From positions 98,282-162,281 of the forward strand of contig RYVZ01000004.1 of the NCBI GenBank assembly GCA_003979345.1: a DNA stretch of 64,000 nt, in the 5' to 3' direction. A program made the position numbers and the translations under genes. Shown piece by piece: positions 1 through 7,260 of this stretch. A model generated the notes under the pieces. It ran no database searches, was not told where the DNA came from, and saw only the letters and a program-made list of their open reading frames with translations. Position 1 is the first letter of the stretch, and the number at the start of each line of letters is the position of its first letter. This DNA comes from Lachnospiraceae bacterium. Lineage in GTDB: Bacteria > Bacillota > Clostridia > Lachnospirales > Lachnospiraceae.

Positions 1-90
1 TCCGGCTTCTGCGTCAAGCTTTTCAACTCTGACAACATCGCCCTCGGATACCTTATACTGCTTACCACCTGTTGCAATGATTGCGTACAT
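1..90 (-). CDS. rplU: 50S ribosomal protein L21, N-terminal part
   Basis: The reverse complement of the first 90 bases encodes 30 residues beginning MYAIIATGGKQYKVSEGD, the characteristic start of bacterial L21, and the frame is still open at the window edge. L21 is a 50S subunit protein that binds 23S rRNA. The ATG (88-90) is preceded by a strong GGAGGAG ribosome binding site. In Firmicutes rplU is normally followed by a cysteine-protease gene (ysxB/prp), rpmA and obg; those would lie outside this window. The identity is clear despite the truncation. Confidence 0.95.
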   Translation of the reverse strand, partial: MYAIIATGGKQYKVSEGDVVRVEKLDAEAG

Positions 91-188
91 AGGGACTCTC
101 CTCCTATATCTAACCGTTTCCGGTTTTACTCGCTAGCTTCGGCGCCATTCCTGATGGAATGAACTTTTGCCACGCTATGCGGCATACT
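91..188 (-). promoter_or_regulatory. Putative L21 leader RNA in the rplU 5' UTR
   Basis: Between the rplU promoter and its ribosome binding site the transcript can form several short hairpins: an ATTCC/GGAAT stem, and an AACCG/CGGTT stem closed by a GAAA tetraloop just upstream of the GGAGGAG. Firmicute rplU genes are known to carry a structured L21 leader thought to mediate ribosomal-protein autoregulation. Position and size fit that family. I did not match the covariance model, so family membership is an inference. Confidence 0.5.
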
Positions 189-193
189 CATAT

Positions 194-222
194 ATGATAC
201 CAATCGTTTTCTGGTTTGTCAA
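194..222 (-). promoter_or_regulatory. Sigma-A type promoter of rplU
   Basis: On the minus strand TTGACA (222-217) is separated by exactly 17 bases from TATCAT (199-194), close to the housekeeping consensus. It fires into the leader and rplU. Its -35 box overlaps the stop codon of the upstream hemerythrin gene (219-221), so the two genes are packed without any spacer. Confidence 0.8.
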
Positions 223-1043
223 CCGATTTCATTGCTTTTTCCTATTTTTTTATCCGCATGCAGGATATGATTGATCAGCCATTCCGTTAAAAAATGCATG
301 AGTTCTTCCAAGGTATCCTGCTGATGTGTATCGATCTGTTCCAAATCCATATTCTCAATTTTGGCAATGAACGCGTCGTGCGCACGTTTTTGTGCCGGAA
401 GTCCTTCATATTGAATGCTTTCCATATATTTTTCTTCATCAGCGAAATGAAAGATCGTATATCGCTTCATTTCATCAAGTAAATAAACGATCTCATCATA
501 TTTATCGGGAATAAATTCATCTTTGATCACACGAGATACTTCGCCAATAATGCGGAACAGTTCTCTATGCTCCTGATCGATCAGGGCTACTCCTGTTACA
601 TACTCGTCTGTAAACCTTATGGGTTCTGCTGTTTTTTCAGCAGACTTTATCTTACCGATCATGAGATCGGAACCGATGATATGCCTGTATAACCATGTTA
701 TTAAATATTTTAGCAGATCATCTAAAAATTCCTGCTGTTTATCGTTTCCCGAGGGCATCCTGATATCCGCTTCGTGTATTTTTTCCCGGAATGCAGCATG
801 CTGCTTTTTCTGTAGTTCCAGTTCCGGATGGCAGAGCTGCTCCATATATGCTTCTTCATGCTCAAAATGTTCCTCTGCATACTGCTTTAATTTCTCCAAA
901 TGTCCGTGGATATAGTCGTACTTGTCTGTAATGATATCATTATCAAGAAGTTCATGGATCTCGTTGATCATTCGGAAAAGTTCTCTGTGCTCCTGATCGA
1001 TCATTTCTACGCCAATCAAACAATCATCCGTAAAATAGTACAT
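219..1043 (-). CDS. Tandem-domain bacteriohemerythrin
   Basis: A 274-residue soluble protein made of two hemerythrin-like four-helix bundles, at about residues 1-130 and 140-270. Both open with the same pattern, F-T-D-[DE]-x-x-x-G-V-x-x-I-D-Q-E-H-R-E-L-F. Each then carries the HFxxEE (HFEHEE, HFADEE), KxxHxxF (KKQHAAF, KRAHDAF) and final HI-x(3)-D (HIIGSD, HILHAD) motifs that supply the di-iron ligands. Such proteins bind O2 reversibly, and in anaerobes are proposed to sense, store or scavenge oxygen. Most bacteriohemerythrins have one domain, so the duplication is a small oddity. The gene sits a few kilobases from two chemoreceptors, which fits a redox-sensing neighbourhood, but no direct link can be shown. 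Confidence 0.9.
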   Translation of the reverse strand: MYYFTDDCLIGVEMIDQEHRELFRMINEIHELLDNDIITDKYDYIHGHLEKLKQYAEEHFEHEEAYMEQLCHPELELQKKQHAAFREKIHEADIRMPSGNDKQQEFLDDLLKYLITWLYRHIIGSDLMIGKIKSAEKTAEPIRFTDEYVTGVALIDQEHRELFRIIGEVSRVIKDEFIPDKYDEIVYLLDEMKRYTIFHFADEEKYMESIQYEGLPAQKRAHDAFIAKIENMDLEQIDTHQQDTLEELMHFLTEWLINHILHADKKIGKSNEIG

Positions 1044-1149
1044 TTCTTTCCCTCCCTGCCGTGCGCCTCATGCATAAAAAGCTAAAAGATCTGTCAGACA
1101 GATTGCCCGCTTTAGCAGCATACTTCCGTGCATGGGACTGCGCATAATA

Positions 1150-1186
1150 AGAGAACGCCTCGTCTGTATCTGACAGGGCGTTCTCT
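1150..1186 (-). terminator. Hairpin after the zinc-ribbon gene, probable terminator
   Basis: A perfect 10-bp inverted repeat (AGAGAACGCC / GGCGTTCTCT, arms 1150-1159 and 1177-1186) with a 17-base loop lies just after the stop at 1225. On the minus strand it is followed only by TTATTATG, a weak U-tract; on the plus strand it is followed by GTTTTCTT. It may act in either direction. Confidence 0.6.
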
Positions 1187-1224
1187 GTTTTCTTATTTAC
1201 CATTAAAAATGATCGTATCTTTTA

Positions 1225-1779
1225 TTACTGCTTATTTCCCATTACCTTCGGTAATACAAGAATTGCGACAACCTCAACAATGGAAAGGATCACAACAAGC
1301 CAGAAAAATATGTTCAGGTTATAGCTTGCCATGCTGGAATCTGCACCTATGGAAGCTAACTGCTTTTTGCCGTCAGCTAATTCCTGAATCGCCTTAAAGA
1401 TACAGAAAACGGCATTGACTGCTGCAGGTGCCACTGCGGAGTTGGACTTCTTCAAAAACAGACAGATTGCAGTAACGGCAAAGAGTACCAGCATAAAGAT
1501 ACCATACTTCACTTCGCTCAGAATGGAAAATGTCTGCTTTTGTGTTACACCAAATACGGATACTTTCAAAACAGTCTTTGACAGGAATACACAGACAAAA
1601 CCCACAACCGCTATGATCAATGCGATAAAATTGATGCTGGTATCTGTCTGCTGCATGAACGGAACCTTGGCAGCCGGCGTTCCAAACGGAACCTGCGTGC
1701 CTCCGTTAACAGGTGTTCCACAATTCGGGCAGGTTGCGGAATTGTCAGGAATCTGGTTACCACATTTGTTACATAACAT
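1225..1779 (-). CDS. Zinc-ribbon membrane protein (184 aa)
   Basis: The N-terminus MLCNKCGNQIPDNSATCPNC is a double-CxxC zinc ribbon (Cys 3, 6, 17, 20). It is followed by a short linker and about four hydrophobic segments (around residues 49-70, 90-110, 114-134 and 153-176), so a cytoplasmic ribbon attached to a small integral membrane domain is expected. No enzymatic motif is visible. Proteins of this build are common in Firmicutes and mostly uncharacterised. The ribosome binding site AGGGAAG supports this start. It is one of three related genes in the window (also 1858-2592 and 9107-9667); the first two are adjacent and co-oriented, suggesting a local duplication. Confidence 0.75.
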   Translation of the reverse strand: MLCNKCGNQIPDNSATCPNCGTPVNGGTQVPFGTPAAKVPFMQQTDTSINFIALIIAVVGFVCVFLSKTVLKVSVFGVTQKQTFSILSEVKYGIFMLVLFAVTAICLFLKKSNSAVAPAAVNAVFCIFKAIQELADGKKQLASIGADSSMASYNLNIFFWLVVILSIVEVVAILVLPKVMGNKQ

Positions 1780-1814
1780 ACTTCTTCCCTCTCTTTTCTT
1801 ATTTTTTATTATAT

Positions 1815-1836
1815 AAAAAATGATGAATCATTTTTT
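1815..1836 (-). terminator. AT-rich hairpin between two zinc-ribbon genes
   Basis: A 10-bp inverted repeat (AAAAAATGAT / ATCATTTTTT, arms 1815-1824 and 1827-1836) lies just past the stop at 1858. The stem itself supplies a U-run, so it could act as an intrinsic terminator, although the stem is AT-rich and the stated loop is only two bases. Confidence 0.45.
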
Positions 1837-1857
1837 ACCATATCTTATATCTGTACC

Positions 1858-2592
1858 TTAGCTCTTTTTCACTTTGCCCCATACAAACGGTGCGATCACC
1901 ATTGCGATCGTTGCAAACAGATAAAAGTAAAAACCGGCACTAAGATGTCCGCCAAAGCTCTTAAAAGCCGAGCCAAGCGTCCACATATGTACGAATACGA
2001 GAAGATTCAAAACCGAAACAAGAAATGCCAGCATCTCCAACCTGAGCACATATAATACGACTGCCCCGATACTCAGCACGATCACCATCCATGTAGAATT
2101 CACATCAGCCTCTGACAATTTCACCATGCTGACCGATTCTCCGTAAGCGGATATAAACGGAAGAAATACGCTGATAAAAGCAACCAATGCACCGATAATA
2201 CCGATCAGATCCATGGTTGTGATCTTAGAAAGAAGCGCTTTCACAGAGAAAATTCCTTTTAGCGGGAACGGTTCTCCCGGATGTGACGCAGTCAAAAAAG
2301 CAAGCGGATTTGCCTTTGGCTGCACTGGCTGTCCATATCCCTGAACCGGCATACCATTATTATACATCTGTCCGTTTGGCTGCTGCATCTGCATGCCCTG
2401 CTGACCATATCCATATCCTGTACCGCCCATGCCCATTCCTGCATTCGGCTGCGGATTCTGACCTGCATTTACAGTTTGCACCGGCTGCTGCGGTACCTGA
2501 ACGGATGAAAGATTCTGTCCTACATTTGCTCCGCAGTTCGGACAGACCGAAGCATTATCCGGCACCTGCATGCCGCATTGATTACAAAACAT
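1858..2592 (-). CDS. Zinc-ribbon membrane protein with Gln/Gly/Met-rich linker (244 aa)
   Basis: It begins MFCNQCGMQVPDNASVCPNC, a double-CxxC zinc ribbon almost identical to that of the neighbouring 1225-1779 product. Residues about 28-95 are a low-complexity linker rich in Gln, Gly, Met, Asn, Pro and Tyr. The C-terminal half holds about four membrane segments, including MDLIGIIGALVAFISVF and the final FATIAMVIAPFVW. The start is supported by GAGG nine bases upstream. It is probably a membrane protein with a flexible cytoplasmic tail. Function is unknown; the shared ribbon with two other genes marks a small paralogous family. Confidence 0.75.
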   Translation of the reverse strand: MFCNQCGMQVPDNASVCPNCGANVGQNLSSVQVPQQPVQTVNAGQNPQPNAGMGMGGTGYGYGQQGMQMQQPNGQMYNNGMPVQGYGQPVQPKANPLAFLTASHPGEPFPLKGIFSVKALLSKITTMDLIGIIGALVAFISVFLPFISAYGESVSMVKLSEADVNSTWMVIVLSIGAVVLYVLRLEMLAFLVSVLNLLVFVHMWTLGSAFKSFGGHLSAGFYFYLFATIAMVIAPFVWGKVKKS

Positions 2593-2647
2593 ATTTTAAT
2601 CCTCACTTATAACTTTATAATTTTTTTATTATGTTTTATCCTGCATT

Positions 2648-3160
2648 TCATTCTGTCTCTGTCGCCGCAGCGCCGGTATCTTCAAAGGTTACATGACTGC
2701 CGAGCAATACTTCCCCAATATAGTTAACATAAGTAATAGCCTGTTCATAATAGGTATTTGCTGTCTCTAACGCCATATCGTCAAGGGGTTCTGCCTCAAA
2801 AGCAGTATGATAGTAAAGAACCGCCTGCGTCATGTACTTGCTTGCCCTTTCTGCCAGAATTTCCGCATCCGAGTATTCTTCCGGAATATTCATCTCGGTC
2901 AGTGAAAAAAACGCGGCATCCATTTCATCATAATAAGAGAGCAGATCACTGACAGCAGAATCTGAATCCGCATCGATCTGGTTTATGTGATTTCCGATAT
3001 CTATGATCTTATTTGTGAAATCCGTCATGTCGTTTTGGTAAATACTGGTTTCCTGAGATGGGATATTGCCACAGGATGTTAACACAGGCAGCAGCACGGA
3101 GATAAGCATGATAAAAAAATAGCAAGATATGACAAAACATAGTAAAAAACAGTAAAACAT
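2648..3160 (-). CDS. Putative small lipoprotein, start uncertain
   Basis: The body of the protein (from about residue 30) is acidic and helical, with no recognised domain. A lipobox-like LTSCG follows a hydrophobic stretch, so secretion and lipid attachment are likely. The N-terminus is odd: the frame runs into a T-rich repeat region (3130-3189) giving a Phe/Cys/Tyr-rich stretch without the usual Lys/Arg residues. No Shine-Dalgarno sequence precedes any ATG, and an internal ATG (MLISVLLPVLTSC) is an alternative start. A strong terminator-like hairpin lies directly upstream with no clear promoter, so the gene may have lost its original 5' end or be poorly expressed. Confidence 0.5.
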   Translation of the reverse strand: MFYCFLLCFVISCYFFIMLISVLLPVLTSCGNIPSQETSIYQNDMTDFTNKIIDIGNHINQIDADSDSAVSDLLSYYDEMDAAFFSLTEMNIPEEYSDAEILAERASKYMTQAVLYYHTAFEAEPLDDMALETANTYYEQAITYVNYIGEVLLGSHVTFEDTGAAATETE

Positions 3161-3189
3161 AACAAAACATGAAAAAACAAAACATGATT
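3130..3189. repeat. Imperfect repeats of (C/T)AAAACAT
   Basis: The octamer (C/T)AAAACAT occurs at 3133, 3153, 3163 and 3178, separated by A-rich fillers, and reads as ATGTTTTG/ATGTTTTA on the minus strand. Each copy creates an ATG, which produces several overlapping false start codons for the lipoprotein frame. It looks like slippage-derived low-complexity sequence. Confidence 0.6.
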
Positions 3190-3192
3190 AAA

Positions 3193-3248
3193 AAGAACAA
3201 AGTATAAAAGGCTTTCGTTGAAGCGAAGGCCTTTTATACTTTGTTCTT
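3193..3248 (-). terminator. Very long perfect hairpin after the hydrogenase-chemoreceptor gene
   Basis: The arms 3193-3211 and 3230-3248 are perfectly complementary over 19 bp. Pairing continues inward through CTTTCG/CGAAGG (one G-T wobble), leaving a 6-base loop, about 25 paired bases in all. On the minus strand the hairpin is followed by TTTAATC and it lies 20 bases after the stop at 3269, which fits an intrinsic terminator for the chemoreceptor operon. It is symmetric enough to work both ways and is longer than a typical terminator. Confidence 0.7.
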
Positions 3249-3268
3249 GAACCTTGATGATGTACTTT

Positions 3269-5185
3269 TTAGATATTATCCACGGCTTTCTTGATTTCGT
3301 CCGTCTTTCCCTGAATGTTCAGCGATTGTGCGGAAATCTCCTCCGAATTTGCAGCAATGGTGGCTACGCGCTGTGTCATATTGTTCATATCTCCGATCAG
3401 CTGCCTGATCACATTCATACTCGCGTCGATCTTTGGTATTGTTTCTTCCGCACGCCTGGTATTACCAACGATCAGTTCTTGTGTGGAGGACGCCAGATTA
3501 CGGATCTCACTTGCAACGACTGCAAAGCCCTTGCCTTGTTCACCGGCTCTTGCCGCCTCGATCGATGCATTCAGGCTAAGTAAATTCGTCTGATTGGCAA
3601 TTTCTGAAATATCGCCGTTCGTCTTTTGGTAAATCCCCACAAAATCAGACATTGTAGCTAGTGATGTATCCAGCTCTGTACATAATGAGGATATTTCCTG
3701 TATATACCGGGCAAGTTCCGTTGCCTCGTTTGCCGATGCTTCATTTGCCGCACTTAATTCACGGATGGCGACGGTTAATTCCGTAAACTGCTGTATAATC
3801 TGCCCTAAACGTTCATCCCGGTCTTTTTGTGCTTCCTGCTGTGCCGCATATACTTCCTGTACTTTCGCACGTTCATTCTCGGCCAGTTCTTTAACATAAT
3901 GGATACAATTCTCACGGACATTAACACCGTTATAAATCGCTCTTGCCATATCTGTACAAGACTGATAACCGCAGGCGCTGCAGTTGATCGTTCTGCTTGC
4001 TTCATCCGTCTTGTTCATATCGTTAAAAATCGCATTCAGTTCCGAACTTGCCGGTTCTTTGATCGTAACCTTCTTGTTTGTATAGCTTCGCATGAAATCC
4101 TGAATATTCAAGCCGCTGAAAGCTTCCATAAAGTTTTGCAGCCGTTCTTCATGGGAAATATCGCTTGTCCATGGACTCTTGTTTTTACTTGTAAACGGCG
4201 AAGTTTTGCGCATATCTTTTTTATTCATACTGCGCATGGCAGAAAGCGTCAACAGCACATCATCCGTATTTCGTGAAAGCTCGGTCGCCGTCCCGTAAAT
4301 ACAGCCCTTACTGCAATTCAAAATATCGACCATGAACGGAAGCTGTTGTTTGTTTCCGATACGCTTCACATATTCCTGCAGATAATGATATGCTTCCGAT
4401 TCCCCTTCGACCTGTCGTACGACCCGCTCTTTGCCAAGAAAATGTTCCACGTTCTCACGAAGTCCTCCCGGCATGGGATAAAGAGAACCGAGTCCGTATT
4501 CCAATTCGTCAAGATACTCAGGCGCTGTCTGAAAGCCGTCTCCGATATGTTCCATCAGCTTACGGAAAGTTACGTTATAGGATACATAACCGCCGCAGTT
4601 TTCATCCGTAATCTCTAATTTTTTGGCAATACACGGACTCAAAAAGGCAAGTTTGTCGTCATTGCGCAGATACTTTCTGGCATAAACAGCCATACACATC
4701 ATCGGACTGTGAATGGGAACGAGCCGTGGGATCAGTTCGGGAACATATTTCTCCACATAGCTGACGATCGCCGGACAGGGCTGGGAAATACCGCCCCAAA
4801 ATTGGTGCTCGGTTATGTATTTCAAATACCCCCATGTTGTGATATCTGCGCCAAACGAAACACTGTAAATATGCCGGACACCTTTTTGTTTCAGATAACC
4901 GAGCACGCTCTTGTATTCCCTCGGATAATTTGCAAGAAATGCAGGTGCCACGATGACCGAAATCGGCTTGCCTGCCGCCAGATCATCAAAAAAGACTTTT
5001 GTATCGTCATAATAATCTCTTGCGTTGTGTGCACATGCATCAAAGCAGGCACCGCAGGCAATACAATGTTCGGGATCGACCGACACTTTTCCCTGGACGG
5101 TCGCAATATTTGATATCAGCACCGGACATGCACGTACACATTTATTGCAGCCGCTGCACTGATCATTTGTATAAACAAGTTCCAT
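3269..5185 (-). CDS. Soluble chemoreceptor with [FeFe]-hydrogenase-like sensor domain
   Basis: About 638 residues. In order: two [4Fe-4S] ferredoxin motifs (Cys 10/13/16/20 and 41/44/47/51); an [FeFe]-hydrogenase H-cluster domain (about 75-310); a further four-Cys Fe-S domain (402/405/410/427); a helical stretch; and a methyl-accepting signalling hairpin containing NQTNLLSLNASIEAARAGE. There is no membrane segment, so it should be cytoplasmic. The H-cluster loops read SQPCP (134-138), SPCIAKK (183-189) and NCSKGC (290-295). The four Cys ligands of the [4Fe-4S] subcluster are kept, but the first Cys of the usual TSCCP, which relays protons in catalytic enzymes, is Pro. That suggests a sensor of H2 or redox state. 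The start at 5185 has AAAGGAGG seven bases upstream. It is co-transcribed behind the receptor at 5237-6946. Confidence 0.9.
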   Translation of the reverse strand: MELVYTNDQCSGCNKCVRACPVLISNIATVQGKVSVDPEHCIACGACFDACAHNARDYYDDTKVFFDDLAAGKPISVIVAPAFLANYPREYKSVLGYLKQKGVRHIYSVSFGADITTWGYLKYITEHQFWGGISQPCPAIVSYVEKYVPELIPRLVPIHSPMMCMAVYARKYLRNDDKLAFLSPCIAKKLEITDENCGGYVSYNVTFRKLMEHIGDGFQTAPEYLDELEYGLGSLYPMPGGLRENVEHFLGKERVVRQVEGESEAYHYLQEYVKRIGNKQQLPFMVDILNCSKGCIYGTATELSRNTDDVLLTLSAMRSMNKKDMRKTSPFTSKNKSPWTSDISHEERLQNFMEAFSGLNIQDFMRSYTNKKVTIKEPASSELNAIFNDMNKTDEASRTINCSACGYQSCTDMARAIYNGVNVRENCIHYVKELAENERAKVQEVYAAQQEAQKDRDERLGQIIQQFTELTVAIRELSAANEASANEATELARYIQEISSLCTELDTSLATMSDFVGIYQKTNGDISEIANQTNLLSLNASIEAARAGEQGKGFAVVASEIRNLASSTQELIVGNTRRAEETIPKIDASMNVIRQLIGDMNNMTQRVATIAANSEEISAQSLNIQGKTDEIKKAVDNI

Positions 5186-5236
5186 AAATGGTTCCTCCTT
5201 TACATCGAAGAAATCAAACAAGAAATGTTACTTTGA

Positions 5237-6946
5237 TCAATGGAAAAAGCTGATGGATTTCTTTAGTCCTTCTGCAAGTTCGAGCATATCCTGTGAAACT
5301 CTGCCGATCTGCTTCATATCTTCGTTAACAAGATTTGCGGAAGCCGTCGTCTCCTCAGAAGCCGCCGCATTTTCTTCCGAAATGGAGGAAAGGCTCTCAA
5401 TCGTCTCACCGATTCCGTTCTTCACGGCATCAATGCTTTCAACCTCGGTACGGATTCGGTCCGTCCCCTCGGAAATCTCGCTGATCGCATGCAATACTTT
5501 GTCAAACATCTCTCTAGTATCCTGAATCTTTCCGAGCTGCTTCGTTGCACTCTCATTCAGAACATCCGAGAGGGAGCTTGTCTTCTGAATATCTTCGACA
5601 AGACTGACGATGATATCCTGAATCTCTCTCGCCGCGGAAGCACTGCTTTCTGCAAGGGAGCCGATCTCTTTTGCGACAACCGCAAATCCACGGCCTGCTT
5701 CTCCCGCTCTGGCCGCTTCGATCGATGCATTCAAGCTGAGCAGATTCGTCTGTGAGCTGATCTCCTCGATCGTTTTCAAGATCACATTGATCTTGTTGAC
5801 CGCTTCCACATTTTTCTCGGACTGATCGACAATATTATCAATGTCTGATTTGGTCTGCGTATTGATGTGGATCAGTTCCGCCATTGTCTCTTTTGCCTGC
5901 GTGGATACATTCATGGTCTCATCGGACATCTTCGAAAGCGTCACGACCTTATCGGTTATAATATCCAGCGTTGCGTTTAATTCCTGTATATTGGCCATTG
6001 CTCCGGCTGTATCCTGAGCCTGTGTCGTAGAGCCTTCCGCAACCTCCTCGATTGCTTTTGTTACCTGATCGATTGCAGATACCGTTGTATCGACCGAACC
6101 GGACAATTGTATGGAGCAATCGTTAAGTGTTTCTGCATCTTTCCGGATCCCGCCTATGATATCGCGCAGATTGACAACCAAACTGTTGACATTATCCGCC
6201 AATGCGCCGATCTCATTGCGGGCATTAAGTGAATCGACATGAAGTTCCACGTTCAAATCACCGCCGCGAAGTTTCGTTACCGCGCCGGACAGATTTGTCA
6301 TGGCCCGCACGATTATACGGACAAGAATAATGACGACAACCAAAATGATCGCCAAAACAACGGCATACCCCACAATCAAGGAAATAATGGCACTGTTGAC
6401 TGCCTTTTGCGCGAGCGTTCTCGGATATCCGACAAAAACCATACCCGCTACGGAACCGTCTATATTGCGGAGCGGCTCGTATGCGACATAGCTTGCCATG
6501 CCGTTTACTGTTAGATTTTCATTATAGTACGAGTTCCCGGCCAGTACCTGCGCTGAGACCTTTTCATCCGCCTGAGTACCCACGATATAATCGCCGTTTG
6601 CATCTTTTAAGGTCGTAATAACGCGCGTGTCACCATAAAACAATGTAACATGCAGCTTTCTCTCCTCCTGAAACTGATTTAACAGATCCTGCGTATGTCC
6701 GACATAGTTTGCGCCTTTATACAACTCTCCGCTGATCAGACGCCAATCCCCCTCATACATCGTGTTATACGCTTCCCTTAAAGAAAAGCAGACGGATTCA
6801 ACCGCTTGCTTATTGCTTTCCTCTAATGAATTTTTCAGCTTGCTTACGCTCAATACAAAGCTGACGGCGGCAAGTAATACCATCGGCAGCATCGTCAGCA
6901 TGACAAGCAGTACAGAAAACGGAAGCTTCAATCTCTTTTTTTGCAT
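5237..6946 (-). CDS. Methyl-accepting chemotaxis protein, Cache type
   Basis: A 569-residue transmembrane chemoreceptor. TM1 (about 10-33) is followed by an extracellular single-Cache-like sensor (about 34-180, with the G-x-V-F-V-G-Y-P strand near its end), TM2 (about 185-212), a HAMP linker (about 213-270) and a signalling domain whose tip reads SSQTNLLSLNASIEAARAGE. It should control CheA through CheW. No CheR-tethering pentapeptide is visible at the C-terminus (ends KKSISFFH). It is the first gene of a two-gene operon driven by a near-perfect promoter at 7011-7039; the hydrogenase-like soluble receptor starts 51 bases after its stop. The ligand cannot be predicted from sequence. Confidence 0.9.
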   Translation of the reverse strand: MQKKRLKLPFSVLLVMLTMLPMVLLAAVSFVLSVSKLKNSLEESNKQAVESVCFSLREAYNTMYEGDWRLISGELYKGANYVGHTQDLLNQFQEERKLHVTLFYGDTRVITTLKDANGDYIVGTQADEKVSAQVLAGNSYYNENLTVNGMASYVAYEPLRNIDGSVAGMVFVGYPRTLAQKAVNSAIISLIVGYAVVLAIILVVVIILVRIIVRAMTNLSGAVTKLRGGDLNVELHVDSLNARNEIGALADNVNSLVVNLRDIIGGIRKDAETLNDCSIQLSGSVDTTVSAIDQVTKAIEEVAEGSTTQAQDTAGAMANIQELNATLDIITDKVVTLSKMSDETMNVSTQAKETMAELIHINTQTKSDIDNIVDQSEKNVEAVNKINVILKTIEEISSQTNLLSLNASIEAARAGEAGRGFAVVAKEIGSLAESSASAAREIQDIIVSLVEDIQKTSSLSDVLNESATKQLGKIQDTREMFDKVLHAISEISEGTDRIRTEVESIDAVKNGIGETIESLSSISEENAAASEETTASANLVNEDMKQIGRVSQDMLELAEGLKKSISFFH

Positions 6947-7010
6947 AACAGAATTACCCCTTCCTTCCCCCTGCCTTTTCAGGCCAGATTGATAAAGTTT
7001 TAACTAGGTT

Positions 7011-7050
7011 ATTATATAATAGCTGACACATAATGTCAATATATGTCAGC
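7011..7050 (-). promoter_or_regulatory. Consensus promoter with overlapping inverted repeat, chemoreceptor operon
   Basis: On the minus strand TTGACA (7039-7034), a 17-base spacer and TATAAT (7016-7011) form a perfect housekeeping-type promoter for the chemoreceptor operon. An inverted repeat GCTGACA / TGTCAGC (7022-7028 and 7044-7050, centres 22 bases apart) brackets the -35 box, so a dimeric repressor or other regulator could bind there. The promoter reading is strong; the operator reading is inference. Confidence 0.8.
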
Positions 7051-7183
7051 CAGCCTTTTACAAAAACATAAACATAATGCACAATAATACCATCGGTAAC
7101 GACGCTTGTTTTGTATACTATTTTGCTTTTTGCTTCTTATTGTATCGACGGTGTGGTTGTTTTTCGTCATTAGCACTAAATAC
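7051..7183. other. Intergenic stretch without a recognised gene
   Basis: This AT-rich stretch separates the chemoreceptor promoter from the hairpin after the GGGtGRT gene. I see no credible reading frame, RNA gene or repeat in it. Together with 6947-7050 and the hairpin at 7184-7218 it makes up the 314-base gap 6947-7260. Confidence 0.5.
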
Positions 7184-7218
7184 GAGAGGCCCACGGATTT
7201 TTGTCCGTTGGCCCCTCT
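7184..7218 (-). terminator. Hairpin after the GGGtGRT gene, probable terminator
   Basis: A GC-rich inverted repeat pairs GAGAGGCCCACGGA (7184-7197) with TCCGTTGGCCCCTC with one mismatch and one G-T wobble, around a short loop. It lies about 40 bases beyond the stop at 7261. The T-tract on the minus side is poor, so it may be an mRNA-stabilising stem instead of a classical terminator. Confidence 0.55.
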
Positions 7219-7260
7219 TATACCTGTCCATATATAGGATCGTGAGATTTCGAATTGGAG

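Noticed and set aside
294..1085. Plus-strand frames opposite the hemerythrin gene
   Set aside because: They are antisense to a clearly conserved gene, have no ribosome binding sites and show Cys/Phe/Ser-rich, non-protein-like composition.
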